64,000 nt of DNA, taken from assembly GCF_000208865.1 (NCBI RefSeq), contig NC_018389.1, forward strand, positions 1,054,001-1,118,000, read 5' to 3'. Source of the stretch: Neospora caninum Liverpool (Eukaryota; Apicomplexa; Conoidasida; Eucoccidiorida; Sarcocystidae). The translations under genes were made by a program, and so were the position numbers. The notes beneath the pieces were generated by a model. That model saw only the letters and a list, made by a program, of their open reading frames with translations, searched no databases and was not told the DNA's origin. Below are positions 1-11,890 of this stretch, one piece after another (the first letter of the stretch is position 1; every line of letters begins with the position of its first letter).

Positions 1-2088
1 TTCGCACATCGACCGCCTTTTTCCCACAGGTGTCTGGTCTCCGTGCCAGCATTCCGGACAAAACAGAGAACGAGTAATCTTCTTCTCGTAGAATTAAGAA
101 TCGGGCGTTCCGCTTACCCCCTGAAAAGCGGGTGACATCGCGCCAGTCTGCACCATCTTTCTCACGGAAGCAATTTTCCAAACTTCATCGGAGCACACAC
201 TTCCTCGTTGCGGCCCTCTGAGGTTCCTGTCCCCTCCGTTCTTTCGTTTCCGTTTCCTCGCCAGAGAGCACGGAAATGTCGAGGCACTTACCTAGGTACG
301 GGACGTCGTCGAGGGTGACGACATCTCCCTCAGGGAACACGTTTTCCATGAACCAGCGGAAGCTTTTGCACCCCTTCCGTTTTCTCCACTCTCTTCGTTT
401 TTCGAGGCTTTCAGGTCTGTAGTTGACTTTGGGTTGCCCGATAACTCGCCAGGCCAGATCGGCGTACTCGTCCATCCACATCATCGTCCGCATCTTGTTG
501 ATAGCGATGGAGTCGCCTGGACTGCTGTAGCCTGATCCGCCCTTTCGGAAGATGTGGTAGACGCGAGAGCACGGCGCACACTCCAAGACGCCGCCGCACT
601 GCCAGAGTCTGAAACTAAGTTCCAAGTTTTCTGTTCCCCAGAACTGGAAGTCTTCGTCGTAGGCTCCAACGTCGAAGAAAAAGTCTTTGTTCGCGGCAAA
701 CAGGCCTCCAGCCATCGCCGGCGAGGTCTGAAACTCGGTCGGAGACGGATAGCGTTCCGCAGGAGGCAGGCGCGCAGTCTGGTGGCCCTCGTACGAGTGC
801 TCCATCATCTTCCAGAGAAACCCGAGTTTGCAGCCGATACCGCCCCCTATGTGATTGAAGGTTTCGGCGTCGATCCCGTCGATCTGGGGCATCACAACGC
901 GCCGCCTGTCTTCTTGGATCCGCAGCAGCAGCGGCTCGAGCCACTGCGGACTGACTTCGATGTGGCTGTCGAGGATCACAAAGATAGGCGCGCGGCTCTC
1001 ACGTATCCCTTTCATGCGCGCACCGACAATCCCTTTGCGCACGCCGTTGCGGATCAGTCGCACCTTCGCAGGCAGCAGCCCGATGTACTCCACCAGCTGC
1101 TGGTTTCCGTCTTCCCGGATGTACGGCAACGTGCTGCCGTCGTCGACGAGAAGCAGCTCCTCCAGCAGCTGCGGAGGGGTGCCATTCAAAACGCTATGTA
1201 CTGACCGCATCAAAGTGGAGAACGGTTCGTTGTAAAACACAATGATCACTGAGGCCTTTGGCAGCGTGGCCAGGTCGTAGCTCAGGAGCCGGCACGACGG
1301 GTGGCGAGCGTCAGGCGCGGCGCGGTCCAGGTCCAGGTGGTCCGACAGATACAGGTTAAAGCCTCCCCCTCGAGCGAGTGCTCGAGGCATATTCAAATCC
1401 TGATCACGACAAACACCACGCGGCGCAGGAAGACGATTCCTCTCATGCAGCTACCACCCCACGAGAACGAAACGCCGCGGTAAACACACTCCCTGCTTGG
1501 TCAGCCAGGGCCAACATTTGCACTGATTTTCACACTATTTCCTGGGAATGAAAGAGTCCAGGGACCCAAGGAATGCACACAACGCGGCGTTTTGCCGGCG
1601 GCTCTGTATTTGAGGCCCGCAACCGCCGTACCTAGAGATGTTGGCATGCATGAAGCATCGAAACAACGCTCCCCCTCTTTGCTCAAACCTACTGCAGGAG
1701 GTGGGGGCCCGGGCGTGTACCCCGGTTGACCGTCCGGTTTTCTTCCGAGTCTTCCGTGAAGTCTGCCGGGGCCAGCTCCCTCGAGGATCTCCGACGTGCG
1801 GATGTCACCCTGGTGCTGCGCCCCGCTGGCTTCTTCAAAAGATGCTCCGCCTTCCTGCGCATCTCCGGGGGCATGCGCCGTTCGTCGGGCAGCATCGCCG
1901 AGGCTTTTGAGAGGCATTGACGAGGAATCTGAGCTCTTGAAGTAGTACTCAGACAGGAAGGCGACATTAACTGACAGCCACGCGACGCCGGCCAGAAGAA
2001 GCAGGATCTGGAGGGCCGCCCAGACGTACCTCGCCCACCATGGCGATGTGCGCGGACGAGGCCCCGCCGGAGGAGTCACGTTCTTCAT
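1..2088 (-). CDS. Polypeptide N-acetylgalactosaminyltransferase (GT27), 3' end outside window
   Basis: This enzyme starts mucin-type O-glycosylation by moving GalNAc from UDP-GalNAc to Ser/Thr in the Golgi lumen. Exon 1 begins at ATG 2088. It encodes a short cytosolic tail, one signal-anchor helix (about residues 22-48, LQILLLLAGVAWLSVNVAF) and a Ser/Gly-rich stem: a type II Golgi topology. The catalytic exon runs from about 1450/1399 down to 292. It shows SVIIVFYNE, the metal-binding DSH (D-x-H) motif, a GGGIG segment, and the WGTENLELSFRLWQCGG block typical of the Gal/GalNAc-T motif. A strong donor (AG/GTAAGT) follows at 291, so later exons lie left of the window; the usual C-terminal ricin-type lectin domain is not visible here. 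The exon 1 donor is probably near 1632 (AG/GTACGG), but its phase does not fit the simplest acceptors, so a further small exon may exist. The family call is firm, the paralogue number is not. Confidence 0.85.
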
Positions 2089-4409
2089 TCTGACGCGCCT
2101 TCAATTCGCTTGAAGACAACAGACACGAGCGACCGCGCCCAAGGCCACGGACTCGGTGTTGCTTTTCCGGGAACTGGGGTCAGGGGGAACGAATCGTGGA
2201 CAAACCAAAGGCATGCATTCAAATGCGCACCACCATGTACGTGGGAGACTTGCGCAGAAAGGGAAAAGACACATATAGGTGTGTGTGGAGGTTTATGTGG
2301 CAAGAAGAGAAGGAACCGGCTTGTGTTATTGCCAAAGAGAGGCAAACCGAACAAAGAACCTCAGCGTCCTGACGATGCTCCGAGATCCGCAGCAGAGGAG
2401 TAAGGCTGCGAGAAGAACCGGGGGGAAAACGGACACGGAAAAAGAAGACGGAGGGCCGACGAAGGTCGTGACATTCTTCTAGTCGGCCTCTGAGATTCAG
2501 CCGGTCAAATTGACTCTCGCTGGCAAATGGCCAGTTTTTCGCACTTAGCGACACCTCCTTCGTGCGTGTCTCAGCAAGCACGAACGTAGAATCGGGGCTT
2601 CCGCAAGTCTCGCACACTGTTTTTTTGTTGTAAACAAATATCTACGTCCACATAGAGAGCTGGACGTCCCGCACAGTGCTGAGCCGACAAACCAGCGAAG
2701 CAGCTTTGGGTTCTCTATAAGATGAGGATGTGTAGCGATGTGCGCGCAGGCATGTGTGGCTGGTCTGAAAAAAAGTACCCTTTTTGCATCCGCAGAGGAC
2801 CACTTGCTTCGATTTCCCAGAAAGCAGTCAACTTCGCACTTCGACATCCTCCTGGGCGAAGCCAGAGAGAGAAGCAACAGGCGCCAACTCAGAACTGGAA
2901 GTCATACGCGAAGGGGTACGGAAGCGGTCTCGCAGAAAACAAGGCGCCGCTGGATAGACAACAGGCGAAAGAGAAGCAAACCAGAGTTGCAACACTAAAC
3001 AAAAACGGCCCGTGGACGGGGGGCGGAAGGAGTCGGTTGACTGCGCTTGCACACACGCACACGTACGCAGAGGGACTTCCGCCGCTGCCCAGCTCCTAGC
3101 TGGTTCCTGCGGGTTCTCAAGGAAACCGCAATCTAAAGAAGAGCCTGAGAAAGAAGGGGTGGTTTTCCTAGTATGGGCTGGCTTTCGTTTCCACACAGGC
3201 GTCCTTTTCTCTCTGTTTCACGCTCCGCACTGGGCGCAGTTTCTGCGAGATCCCGCTGTTTCATCTGCGGCGCATCTTTGCGCAAGACCTCAACCGATCC
3301 TTGCTGTCTTGCCGCGCGCCGGCTTTCTCCATCCATCCGGAGAAACGGAGAGACGTGAACCCTTTTTGATTGCCTTTTGCCAAAAAGCGCGATTTCTCCT
3401 TTTCTCCCTGGCTTTCCAGGTAAGCAGACGTGCCCACAGCGGAGCAGAACGGCAGTCGCTCACGCGCCTGACTTCTCCCCTCCTGTTCTGGCTCCTGGCC
3501 TCTCGTTCGCCTTGGCTTTTCTGCTCCGGATGTCTTCCGCGTTCAGGCGTCCGTCTGTCTTTCTCTTCCCACGGGGCGACTTAAAATTTGCGCTTGCCTG
3601 CGATTATCCAAAAAAACGGCAGACACGACAGCGGAGAAAAGCGGCTTCGTGTGCCTCCTGGCAACGACGTGCCTCGGCCGCTGGCTTTTGTGCGACGGCG
3701 CCGTCCCTTTCCTGTCTGTGCAGATGCATGTCCGCGCAAGTATAAACGTCCCAACCCTTCTTAAATATATCTACGTGCACCTGTGAAATCATACATACAT
3801 ACACTGCAAACTCCAAATTCATCTAAGGACTCAATACGATCCGGGCGCCTCTGCTGGCGGCCGCCCCTAGACTTTGTTGAGGAGTCAGGTTGATCTCTCT
3901 CTGTGACGTGCCCCGTACCTCGGAGAATTCCTTTTGCTTTTCTTCAAAGGGAACACGCGGTCGCCCGCTTGAACATATTTCTCTCAACCAGAGGGAGACC
4001 GGGAAAGAAACGTGCACGCGGTCCAAGATCAGCTGCGCCGCTCGTGTTGTTCGAAGTCGTCTTGGAATGGCTCTGAGTCGCGTCCGATGCTCAGTGTGAC
4101 GAACGGTTGAGTTCGTTCCTGCTTCTGCTCAAGTCGCTGGGCTCACGGGAGGCACCGCAACGCATGCGTCAAGAGTCGCTGTAGAGAATGACTCTGGCAG
4201 GTTCCTGAAGAGCTTCGCTCTGGGGTGGCGTAGAAAACATCCCGCCGACACCGATAGCCGCATGCCAAGGAGCGTATACACCGCGCCCAGATTCGATTTC
4301 TTCGATCTCTGTTAATTTCGATTGAGATGTGCATGCGCGCCATTCTGGCTCACTGCTGCACTTTCTCGTTCGAAGGTTTGAACGTTTGTTTCCGTCGTCG
4401 TCTTCCTTC
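2089..4409. promoter_or_regulatory. Divergent intergenic region, GalNAc-T / small membrane protein
   Basis: About 2.3 kb lies between two divergent start codons. Reading frames here overlap on both strands and show no protein-family motif, so I read it as 5' untranslated and promoter sequence for both genes. No discrete motif was assigned. Confidence 0.35.
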
Positions 4410-4691
4410 ATGTTGGACGGAGGCGTGTTGATCGGCGCAGTGCTGGGTCTGTGCTTCGGAGTCGTCCTGGTCGTCTTGACCTTGTTCACGTGTGTGGGGC
4501 GCATGCTGTGCGGCATGTGTTTCTGCTGTCTGTGCTGGCCTTGCAGATGCTTGTGTGGAAACAAAGACGAGGCATGTGTGTGTGAACCGGTAGACCCAGT
4601 CGCCCGCTGCTGTCGAGGAAACCAGGACTCAGAGGATGGAAGCAGTATCGACGGACGGGGACCGGATCTCGAGCCGGTGATTCAGTCCTAA
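4410..4691 (+). CDS. Small Cys-rich single-pass membrane protein, 93 aa
   Basis: Unrecognised family. An intronless 93-residue frame starts at ATG 4410; an in-frame upstream Met at 4329 would add 27 Ser/Arg-rich residues that look like leader sequence. Residues about 4-30 form one strong hydrophobic helix (GGVLIGAVLGLCFGVVLVV). A cysteine cluster follows directly (CGMCFCCLCWPCRCLCG), with more Cys further on, and then an acidic Ser/Asp-rich tail. The juxtamembrane cysteines are plausible S-palmitoylation sites (inference). There is no cleavable signal peptide. The gene is divergent from the GalNAc-transferase and convergent with PLPBP. The hydrophobic-then-cysteine order makes a chance frame unlikely, but the coding claim lacks homology support. 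It could instead be one exon of a larger gene. Confidence 0.5.
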   Translation: MLDGGVLIGAVLGLCFGVVLVVLTLFTCVGRMLCGMCFCCLCWPCRCLCGNKDEACVCEPVDPVARCCRGNQDSEDGSSIDGRGPDLEPVIQS

Positions 4692-5687
4692 ATCTCTTCG
4701 GCCATTTGTAGACGCGAGGGCGTGTACTGCCTTGCCTGAATGCGCCGTGCACATGCGCCTGTATTTGCGTATCAGCGTGTGGATACGGGACTGAAAGTTT
4801 CAAAGTCGTCTTTCGGCACGTGGAGCCATGTGGGCACTCCCGTGACTTTAGCCCATTCCGTGCTGCGTTTACAGTGCGCGCATAAAACGAGGGAACGGGC
4901 GAGGGCGCCGGCGGTTAGAAGCCGTTCTTCTCAGTTTTATTGGTTTTCGGGCCCGACACAAGTGCATTGCAAGAATGAGGCAATTGTAAGAATGAGGGCA
5001 GTTGCCGGGGTGCCCCCGAGCGGCGCAGTGGGCGCACGCGGTGCAAAGCTGTCGGCGCATCTTTCTCCAGAGGAAACTCGAGTAGCTAGACAGTCTTCGG
5101 TGGAAACGCCGAGCTGAGCGGTTCTGTCAGGACTGCGGCTCGACCACGCGGCAGAGAGCGACGCCTGTCGTCTTTTCCGCGACGCCTCACAGAGGCAGAC
5201 TCGACACCGGGTCTACGACGCGGTGCCTGTCCCGGGGTCCGCTCGCCTCCTGAGACACAGTGCCGGAGCGGCGTGAGCTGGAAGAGAGCCGAGGGTTCAA
5301 AAGCACGCTTCAGCGAGAAAAACTGACTAGAGAGGCACTTTTCTTAGCTCGAAGCCGCGAAACAGAACATAGTCACAGGACAGAAGCGCAGGCAATACCT
5401 GCGTTGCCACCAACCACCGGAGTTCTGAGAGCAACCTTCGTTTCTGGCGAGACCTACACAATTCGTGACGGTGACGACAGTCTCGGAGTCAACTTGGAGA
5501 CGTGACGGCAACTCGAGACTCTCGGAAGGCGGGGCCGAATGCAGCAGTCGCCCAAAATAAAAAACCGGACAGTGCTGCTCACCTTTGCACCCGCTGGGGC
5601 TTCACAGACAGCCTCAGTTGCCACTCCAGGGTGTCGTGGCCTCTTCGTCATCTCGCCAGTCTCATCCCCCACCTCACCGAAACCCCT

Positions 5688-5724
<37 letters not shown>

Positions 5725-5890
5725 CCCTCTATCGATATACATACATGCAGCTCCACGCCCCACCTACTGCATTTAGAAGCTGTGCACGCAGTCAGACGCG
5801 TGCATAGAACTACGACTATGCACACGGGATGACGTCCAGGAGGCGCCGGGGGTAGGCGACCTGTGCGGAGTACGGTGCACGGAATGCTTT
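4692..5890. other. Convergent intergenic region
   Basis: About 1.2 kb lies between the stop codons of two convergent genes and presumably holds both 3' UTRs. The only distinct structure is an (AT)n microsatellite near 5690-5722. No conserved coding motif was seen. Confidence 0.4.
5690..5722. repeat. (AT)n microsatellite
   Basis: An almost perfect AT dinucleotide run of roughly 30 nt, intergenic. Confidence 0.95.
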
Positions 5891-8484
5891 TTAGGAACGG
5901 CTTTTCGGCTGCGCTGGGCGGGACCCGAAGATTGCTGTGCCAATCCGCACCTCTGTGCTTCCGTGTTTGATGGCTTCAGCCATATCACCACTCATTCCCA
6001 TGCTCAGTTCGAACCGCTCGTCTGTGTCGCGCTCTGCATCGGAGTCCCCACAATGCTCGTTTCCTTCGGGCGGCTCCGCCTGCACGGCTCGTTTGCCTTC
6101 TGCACGGCCGTGCACGTTCTCTGAAGAGCACAAGTCAGCAGCAGGCGGCGAGAAGAGAGCGAGGGAAGTGCAGGCTTGGACATGCCAGTGAAAATGGCAC
6201 ACTCTCGATCTCTCTCAAGCTGCGAATAACTCTCACAGCGATATCTGCCTTTCTCCTAAGTCGAGCAGTCTCTGTGCGCCAAACGACGTCACTGCCCCTA
6301 AACAGCGGGCCTCGTTTTCAACTGAGACGGCAGAAATAAGAGAACAAGAGGACGGCAAGACAGCAGGCATGTTTCTTCAGAGGACCGTTCTGGCCCTTTC
6401 GCAGTCAGGCAGTCTTCACTAGAAACGCACCTGCGCGAGGCGCAAACACCTGGCGAACGCGAGGAAGCTCCAGGAGGTCCAACCGCAGTTTCGCCAACTT
6501 CGCGAACGTCCCTGGAGTTCGTTCCGGGTCTGGATCGCTGGAGGAAAACCGCAAAGGCACAGAAACAAGAAGCGACTCGTCTTGCTTTCGCGCCTCGTTG
6601 GATTTCCCTTGCGTTTTCGAGCGCGTTGCCTTGCCCCAGCTCCAGTGTATCCGCGTCGCGAAGCTTCGCGGAAGAAAGCACAAAAAACGCCAAAAACTCG
6701 CCGGGCGTCTTGCATCTCCGGACCACTTCCCGGCATCCACTGCGATCCCTGAATCGATTCCAAAGTCGGACTCCCTTCGACTGCGAAGGGAAAAGGAGCG
6801 AACGCGCAGGGGCCGCGGCGAGGCCGCGACTCGCTTCGCTCGGCCTCGGTCCCCACGGTCTTCTTCTTCTGGTCACCGGAGCCGGGGAGACCGCAACTGT
6901 TTCCAACTGTTTCTCCTTCAGCAAATGCGCCCCATATGGAGAAGCGACTGGGGAGTTCAGCGTCACCACGGAGACTGAACGTCGAGGCATCGCTCAACGA
7001 AGAGACAAATTGCCAGATGTAGGCCAATGGGAACATCATAGGCCTCCCTCCACTTTCCGTCGGCCGCTCTCGGTAAACTCCCCGCGCGATCGAGAAAAAA
7101 ACGCTCACCCGATTGTCATCAGGCCAGAGAACCGAAGGTGGGGACAAGAATCGATGATGTACTCGACCAACTCTCTCACTGCGCTGTCGCCGGACGTACC
7201 CGCTGCAAACGGAATCAGGATACAAGAGGCCAGCAAAAACAGTGCGAACACGGAAGAAAGATGCACGCCCTTTTAATATTGAAGGAGAAAGTGTCTGTTA
7301 ATCGCGTTGTTGAACAGAGACGCAAACGATCGCACATGCGAAATGCACGAAACGTCCTCAGGTCGAATTCCCTCGTCCAAAGGCTCCGCCTCGACTTGGA
7401 AAAAACGAAGAGACACGGGGAAGGGAGAAACGAAAGTGAACCTCTCAGACTGGGCGTGCTTGGGAGAACAGCCTCAGCTTCATACCGCAAGTGTGCATAC
7501 ACGCGAAAGAGAATTCTCTGTCTTCTTCCGAATACTCACGAACCACGTCCAAGCAATGCACGCGATTTGGTCTCAGGAAAAAGACGGGGTCTACGGCCGC
7601 CTTGAGATACACCTCAGAGTCCGGCTCTATGGCTTGGCTGATTCATCTCTTTCCCTCTAGCAAGAAGCAGTGCCTGCCGCACCCGTTTTTTCGTCTGGAT
7701 TGTCGTTAGCGTGGAGTCTCACGCCGCTCTTGCTCTCTTCGTCGGATGCGTTGACCTGAGAGAAGGAAGCGAGAAATGAAATGCCACAAGGCGAGGCATG
7801 AGAAACCTGGCCCTCGCTTGGGGCTCGCCTCACGCCACACGTTCACAGAACATGGAGACGCAGCGACTCCATGGCGAATGGAGACACGTGGAACGGGAGA
7901 AACGGGGTTTTCACTCAGCTTGGTTCCTCATCCCCCGCAGCAAACTCCCGAGCAGCGAGTGCGTGGATGAAAAGAGCTCTATATCGGGGCGCAGAGGAGG
8001 GTGAGGTGTACAGACGGAGCGACGGGTTTCGGACACGGGAAGTGCGAGACAGAGGTGTCGAGGCGGAGATGAGCGGAAGGATACTGGAAAACCCAAAGTA
8101 GCCCACCACCAGACCAGAAAAGCGTTTCTTTACGGTTTTGGGTTTACGGGAGCCCGACGAGCGGCGCCAGCATCCCGAGCCGCCACAGTCACTGTGGATT
8201 CCGATGGCGAGAAAACGAGCGCAAAGAGAGAACTGGAAACTCCACTGAGAGCTGAAAAAACCCGACAGCTTCGCAGCGTCGGATCCACCCTCCACCAGCG
8301 AGAGTCACAGAGCCTCACCAACACCCGCCCGCAGAGACGCAGTCACTCCCCAGACGTCACCAACGCGGATGGCTCTAAACGCGAAGGCAGAAGCACACAG
8401 GCATACCCAGATACAACTGCTCACTGATGGAGCCGTTTATATAGTTATGTAATCGATGCACCAATCAATATCTATCTAGTTCTC

Positions 8485-8521
<37 letters not shown>

Positions 8522-9450
8522 TATATATATATATATATATATATATAGGTATATATATAGCTATGGCTATGGGGACATGGAGGGAGCGGCATGGGTCAAC
8601 GTGTGTGTAGTAGGACGAGGAGGTATGCGCAGCTTGGGCGGGAGGGAGGACTTGGCAGAGCGTTCATCATTGTTCACATTTGTTTTCCAGATAACGGTCG
8701 AGCTACCCACCTGAACCAGAACTCTGAGCGGCGCGCCGTTTCGCTGAGGGAGGACGGCCGCGGCGGCGTCGTTGAGGGTTTTGGCTAGTTTCTTCGAATC
8801 AACGGTTTCCACGGCGTACAGTCTGGGGCATGCAGTGAGGAGTTGCTTGACTTTATTCGACTGGAGATGACCTGAAGCAGACGAGCAAGGCGCCCATACG
8901 CATGCATCCACAGCAGCGAGGCTGCTCCCAGACTGCAGCCGCCTCTGTGCGGTCCAGCGTTGGCCCGCTGTGTGTGCGTCGCGTGTCTCGCGTCTTTTGG
9001 TTTCGATACACGCCCAGTAGAGAGTCCGCGCCTCCCCATAAGGTCTAGAGCGACTCTTGATGTTCTGTACGCCGGCGTTGTGGGGCGAACAAGGTCCCCC
9101 TTCTTTGAGAAAAGGGGGAAAACACGCGGCTCACCGATCATGTGCCATTCCAAGTCGAGCTCGCGAAGCTGCGCCGCCTTGTCCACCAACTCTTGAACGT
9201 AGTTCTCCCCAAAATGTCTCTGCCCCGCCTGCGCTGCAGCGGCGACAGCCGCCGCGGGGTGGTGCTTGCTCACGGCCAGGATCCGCACTTTGAGGCGGCC
9301 GGCGGCAGCCCCTGTTGCCGCCGAAGAAGTCGCCGAAGGAGAAGATGCGGAGGGCGGGGCGTGGCGAGAAGCGAGCGCACGGACTTCGCCGCGCACTCTT
9401 TGCAGATTCTCGCGAATTCGGCAGTCGAGGGAAGCAGCGTCGGTCGCCAT
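5891..9450 (-). CDS. PLPBP: Pyridoxal-phosphate homeostasis protein (YggS/PLPBP family), 326 aa, six exons
   Basis: A fold-type III PLP-binding protein without known catalysis that buffers pyridoxal phosphate. Inferred exons (5' to 3'): 9450-9135, 8871-8711, 7755-7683, 7202-7109, 6537-6431, 6120-5891. All have GT..AG borders and every reading phase agrees, giving 981 nt. Family landmarks appear in order: ILAVSKHHP with the PLP-binding lysine, GQRHFGENYVQE, EWHMIG joined to HLQSNKVKQLL across intron 1, VNASDEESKSG, CPHLRFSGLMTIG, and the closing ELSMGMSGDMAEAI with GSTEVRIGTAIFGSR, which binds the phosphate. Human PLPBP is about 275 aa; the extra length is mainly a linker before ELSMGMS. The start is uncertain: the frame is open upstream to 9864, and Met 9693 would add 81 Ser/Phe/Arg-rich residues that could act as an organellar leader. 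The gene is divergent from ABCF3. Confidence 0.9.
8487..8560. repeat. Interrupted (TA)n microsatellite
   Basis: Three TA runs separated by GGTA interruptions, inside PLPBP intron 2. Confidence 0.95.
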
Positions 9451-9834
9451 CTCTGCTGCGTCCTCCCCTCGAGAGAAAGGCACGTTTCGCGTTCGAGAGG
9501 CGCTGGCCAGAAGACAGCAGAGCGGCTCGGGCTGTCTGTCGTGCAGGGGCGAGGAAGACGAGCTAGAGAAGAACGAAGAAAACGGAGAGAAGAAAGAGGA
9601 AGAGACAAAAACGGAAGAGGAACAGAAGGAAGAAGCGGGTGTTCTGTGGAGAGGACGAGGAAGAGAGGGAGGGAAGACGCGTCTGGAGAACATTCGAGCG
9701 GGGAAGAAAAGCCAGCTCCGGTGCATTTGTTGTCGAATCAGCCGGAAAAGCTCACGGAAAATCGCGGAAGAGTCTTGTAGACCTCGAGGGAGACGATGCC
9801 TTTCCACTGATCTACGATGAGACCAGCGAGTCCA

Positions 9835-9900
9835 GAGAGAAGGACAAGCGAGAGAGAAGGACAAGCGAGAGAGAAGGACAAGCGAGAGAGAAGGACAGGC
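9835..9900. repeat. About four copies of a 17-bp tandem repeat
   Basis: The unit is close to AGGACAAGCGAGAGAGA. Copies degrade to the right into related GTACGAGAG-type sequence. It lies upstream of the PLPBP start, at the edge of its upstream-open frame. Confidence 0.85.
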
Positions 9901-11219
9901 GTACGAGAGACGGACGTACGAGAGGCAGGCGTAGGACAGACGGACTTACGAGACACAGGAGGAGTCGTGCGTTTTCGAGCAGTGCAGAGAGCAGCAGTAA
10001 GTCACCCGGGGAAGGCTGTTCAAGTGTTGGGACTCGGGAGAAGCGGCTTCGAGGAAGTCGCGAGGAAAGGCCCTCCCGGCGTATCGACTAAGTGGCGCCT
10101 GTCTCCAGGGGCGGGGTCTCCAGGCTGTCTTTCCTGGATTCTTGTGGCGTCTCTGCAATCTTTTCACACGCCAGCGTGTCCTGCGGTGACTTGTCTTCTG
10201 CTTCTTATGCGTGTGTAGAGGAGGACACGTCTCCGCGCGGGTGCTCAGTCTACTGCTCTGCCTTCGGGTCTTCGCCTGGCGAGAAAATCCGAGGCGGAAA
10301 GGCTGAACACCGACGGACGTTTTGCGTCACCAATGCCCCGCTTCGGAACAGCTGCTGGTAGGGCGCCTTGCAAAAAAACAGGCGAAATTCACTGCCCGAG
10401 AGCCCGCCCTCGCGCTTCTTCTTACCCGCCAACTAGAGAGAGTCCCCCATTTCAGGAAGGAGATTTGTGTGTGCACATTTCTGTTTTCTCTCGCTTTTTT
10501 CGCGGCTCAAAAAACTTGCCTCGACGGGAACGCGAGCGGAGGAGACTGTCTCGGGTTGCAGTCTCTCCGTCGATTCTGAGAAAAGTCGCGCGACACACTC
10601 GTGGCAGACAGGCGTTTCTGCGCCTCGACACCCACACAGCATGCAGGGCACCGGCTCTGAAAAGGCGGGAGAACGCCCCAACTCGAGCAGGCCGAAGCGG
10701 TCTGTTCTCAAAAGAAAAACTGGCTGGGAGGCTAGCGGTGTACTCTTTTCTTTCCCCGATCGATTGCTCTCTCCCAGTCGCGCGCAGTTGCGGCTTCGCG
10801 TCTCCTCTGCTGGGCTCCTTTCCGCTGACGTGTTCTCGAGGGCGACTTCGCCCTCTCTCTGCTTTCTCGCAGTCCGCTGGCCTTCACTTCCAGTTTGCGT
10901 CTCGCTTGCGGCTGTGCGTCTGTATCCGTCGCTTCTTCTCAGTCTCTCGTGTCTTTGTCGTCCCTTCCTCTCAAGAGACTCGCCCGCCTCTCAAGCTTCG
11001 CTGTCGTGCAAAAGTGGAGGGCGGAGCGCGTCTCCTCTGCGGGCGCGTTGCTTGTCTTGTTATCTCTACGCAAGTCTCTCTCCTCTTCACCGTCTGTCGC
11101 ACCGCATCTTGCTTTCTCTCGTTCCCCGCGTCTCTCGCGTTCCCCTCTCTCCCTGTCTGCCTGCGGAAAACTCCAGTCAACGCGCCTCGGCTCGCCACCC
11201 CCGTCACCTGCCGTCCCGA

Positions 11220-11310
11220 AACCCAGCCTCTGTCTCTCTCTCCGTCTCTCTCTCTGTCTCTCTGTATCTCTCTGTCTCTCTCTCTGTCTCTCTCTATTTC
11301 TTCCCCACCT
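11220..11310. repeat. CT-rich low-complexity tract
   Basis: TCTCTCTGTCTCTC-like simple sequence on the plus strand, in the presumed 5' UTR or promoter of ABCF3. Confidence 0.85.
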
Positions 11311-11692
11311 TCTTCCTTCTTGGTCCACCAGGATCAGGAGTTCGGTCGTCCCTGTTGGGCGCTTGCGATCGCGCGGCGAATTCTCGCGCGGCCCTCTTGC
11401 CCGTCCACGCTTTCAGAGTTTTCAGTCGCTCTCAAAGAGAAGAAATCGTTTCTCACACCACTTCGAGACCAAACTCACTTGGTCCCTGCCTCTCCTCGCG
11501 CCTTCCGCTTCCCAAGCTCTTTCTCTCAAACACCCTCGCGAACTGCTCGGGTCGGACTCGAGGCTGCTGGGAGCTGCCGCGACCCTCTCGACCGTCACTC
11601 CATGCCTCTCCCCCCCCGTGGAGGCGATCCCCAGTGGTGCTGATCTTCTCTTTCTCTTCTTCCGCCTTCTTGCAGGAGCGCAGGTCGGAAGC

Positions 11693-11859
11693 ATGGGGCA
11701 GGAGAGCGAAAACATCCTCGACGCTCTCCGAGCGGTCACAGCAGGAAAAGTCGACGATGGGACTTTAGAGTACATGGCCGGTAAGACCAGGAAAGTGGTG
11801 CACACAAAAACAGAGCCAAGGGGCGGCACAACCTTCGCATGAGGCAAGAGCAGAAGCCT

Positions 11860-11890
<31 letters not shown>

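Larger units (their letters stand above)
9451..11692. promoter_or_regulatory. Divergent promoter region PLPBP / ABCF3
   Basis: About 2.2 kb separates the two start codons. The right part is strongly CT-rich on the plus strand, ending in a CTCTCTGT-type low-complexity stretch (about 11220-11310). A TTCTTGCAG acceptor-like site at 11666-11675, just before the ABCF3 ATG, suggests an intron in its 5' UTR. Three plus-strand frames stay open here for 300-430 codons because of the composition. Confidence 0.4.

Noticed and set aside
554..1204. 216-codon plus-strand frame
   Set aside because: Antisense shadow of the GalNAc-transferase catalytic exon, which carries all family motifs.
10333..11842. Three overlapping plus-strand frames of 315-436 codons upstream of ABCF3
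   Set aside because: All three frames are open at once because the DNA is CT-rich with few stops. The products are Ser/Leu/Arg low-complexity with no motif; only the last codons from 11693 are the true ABCF3 start.
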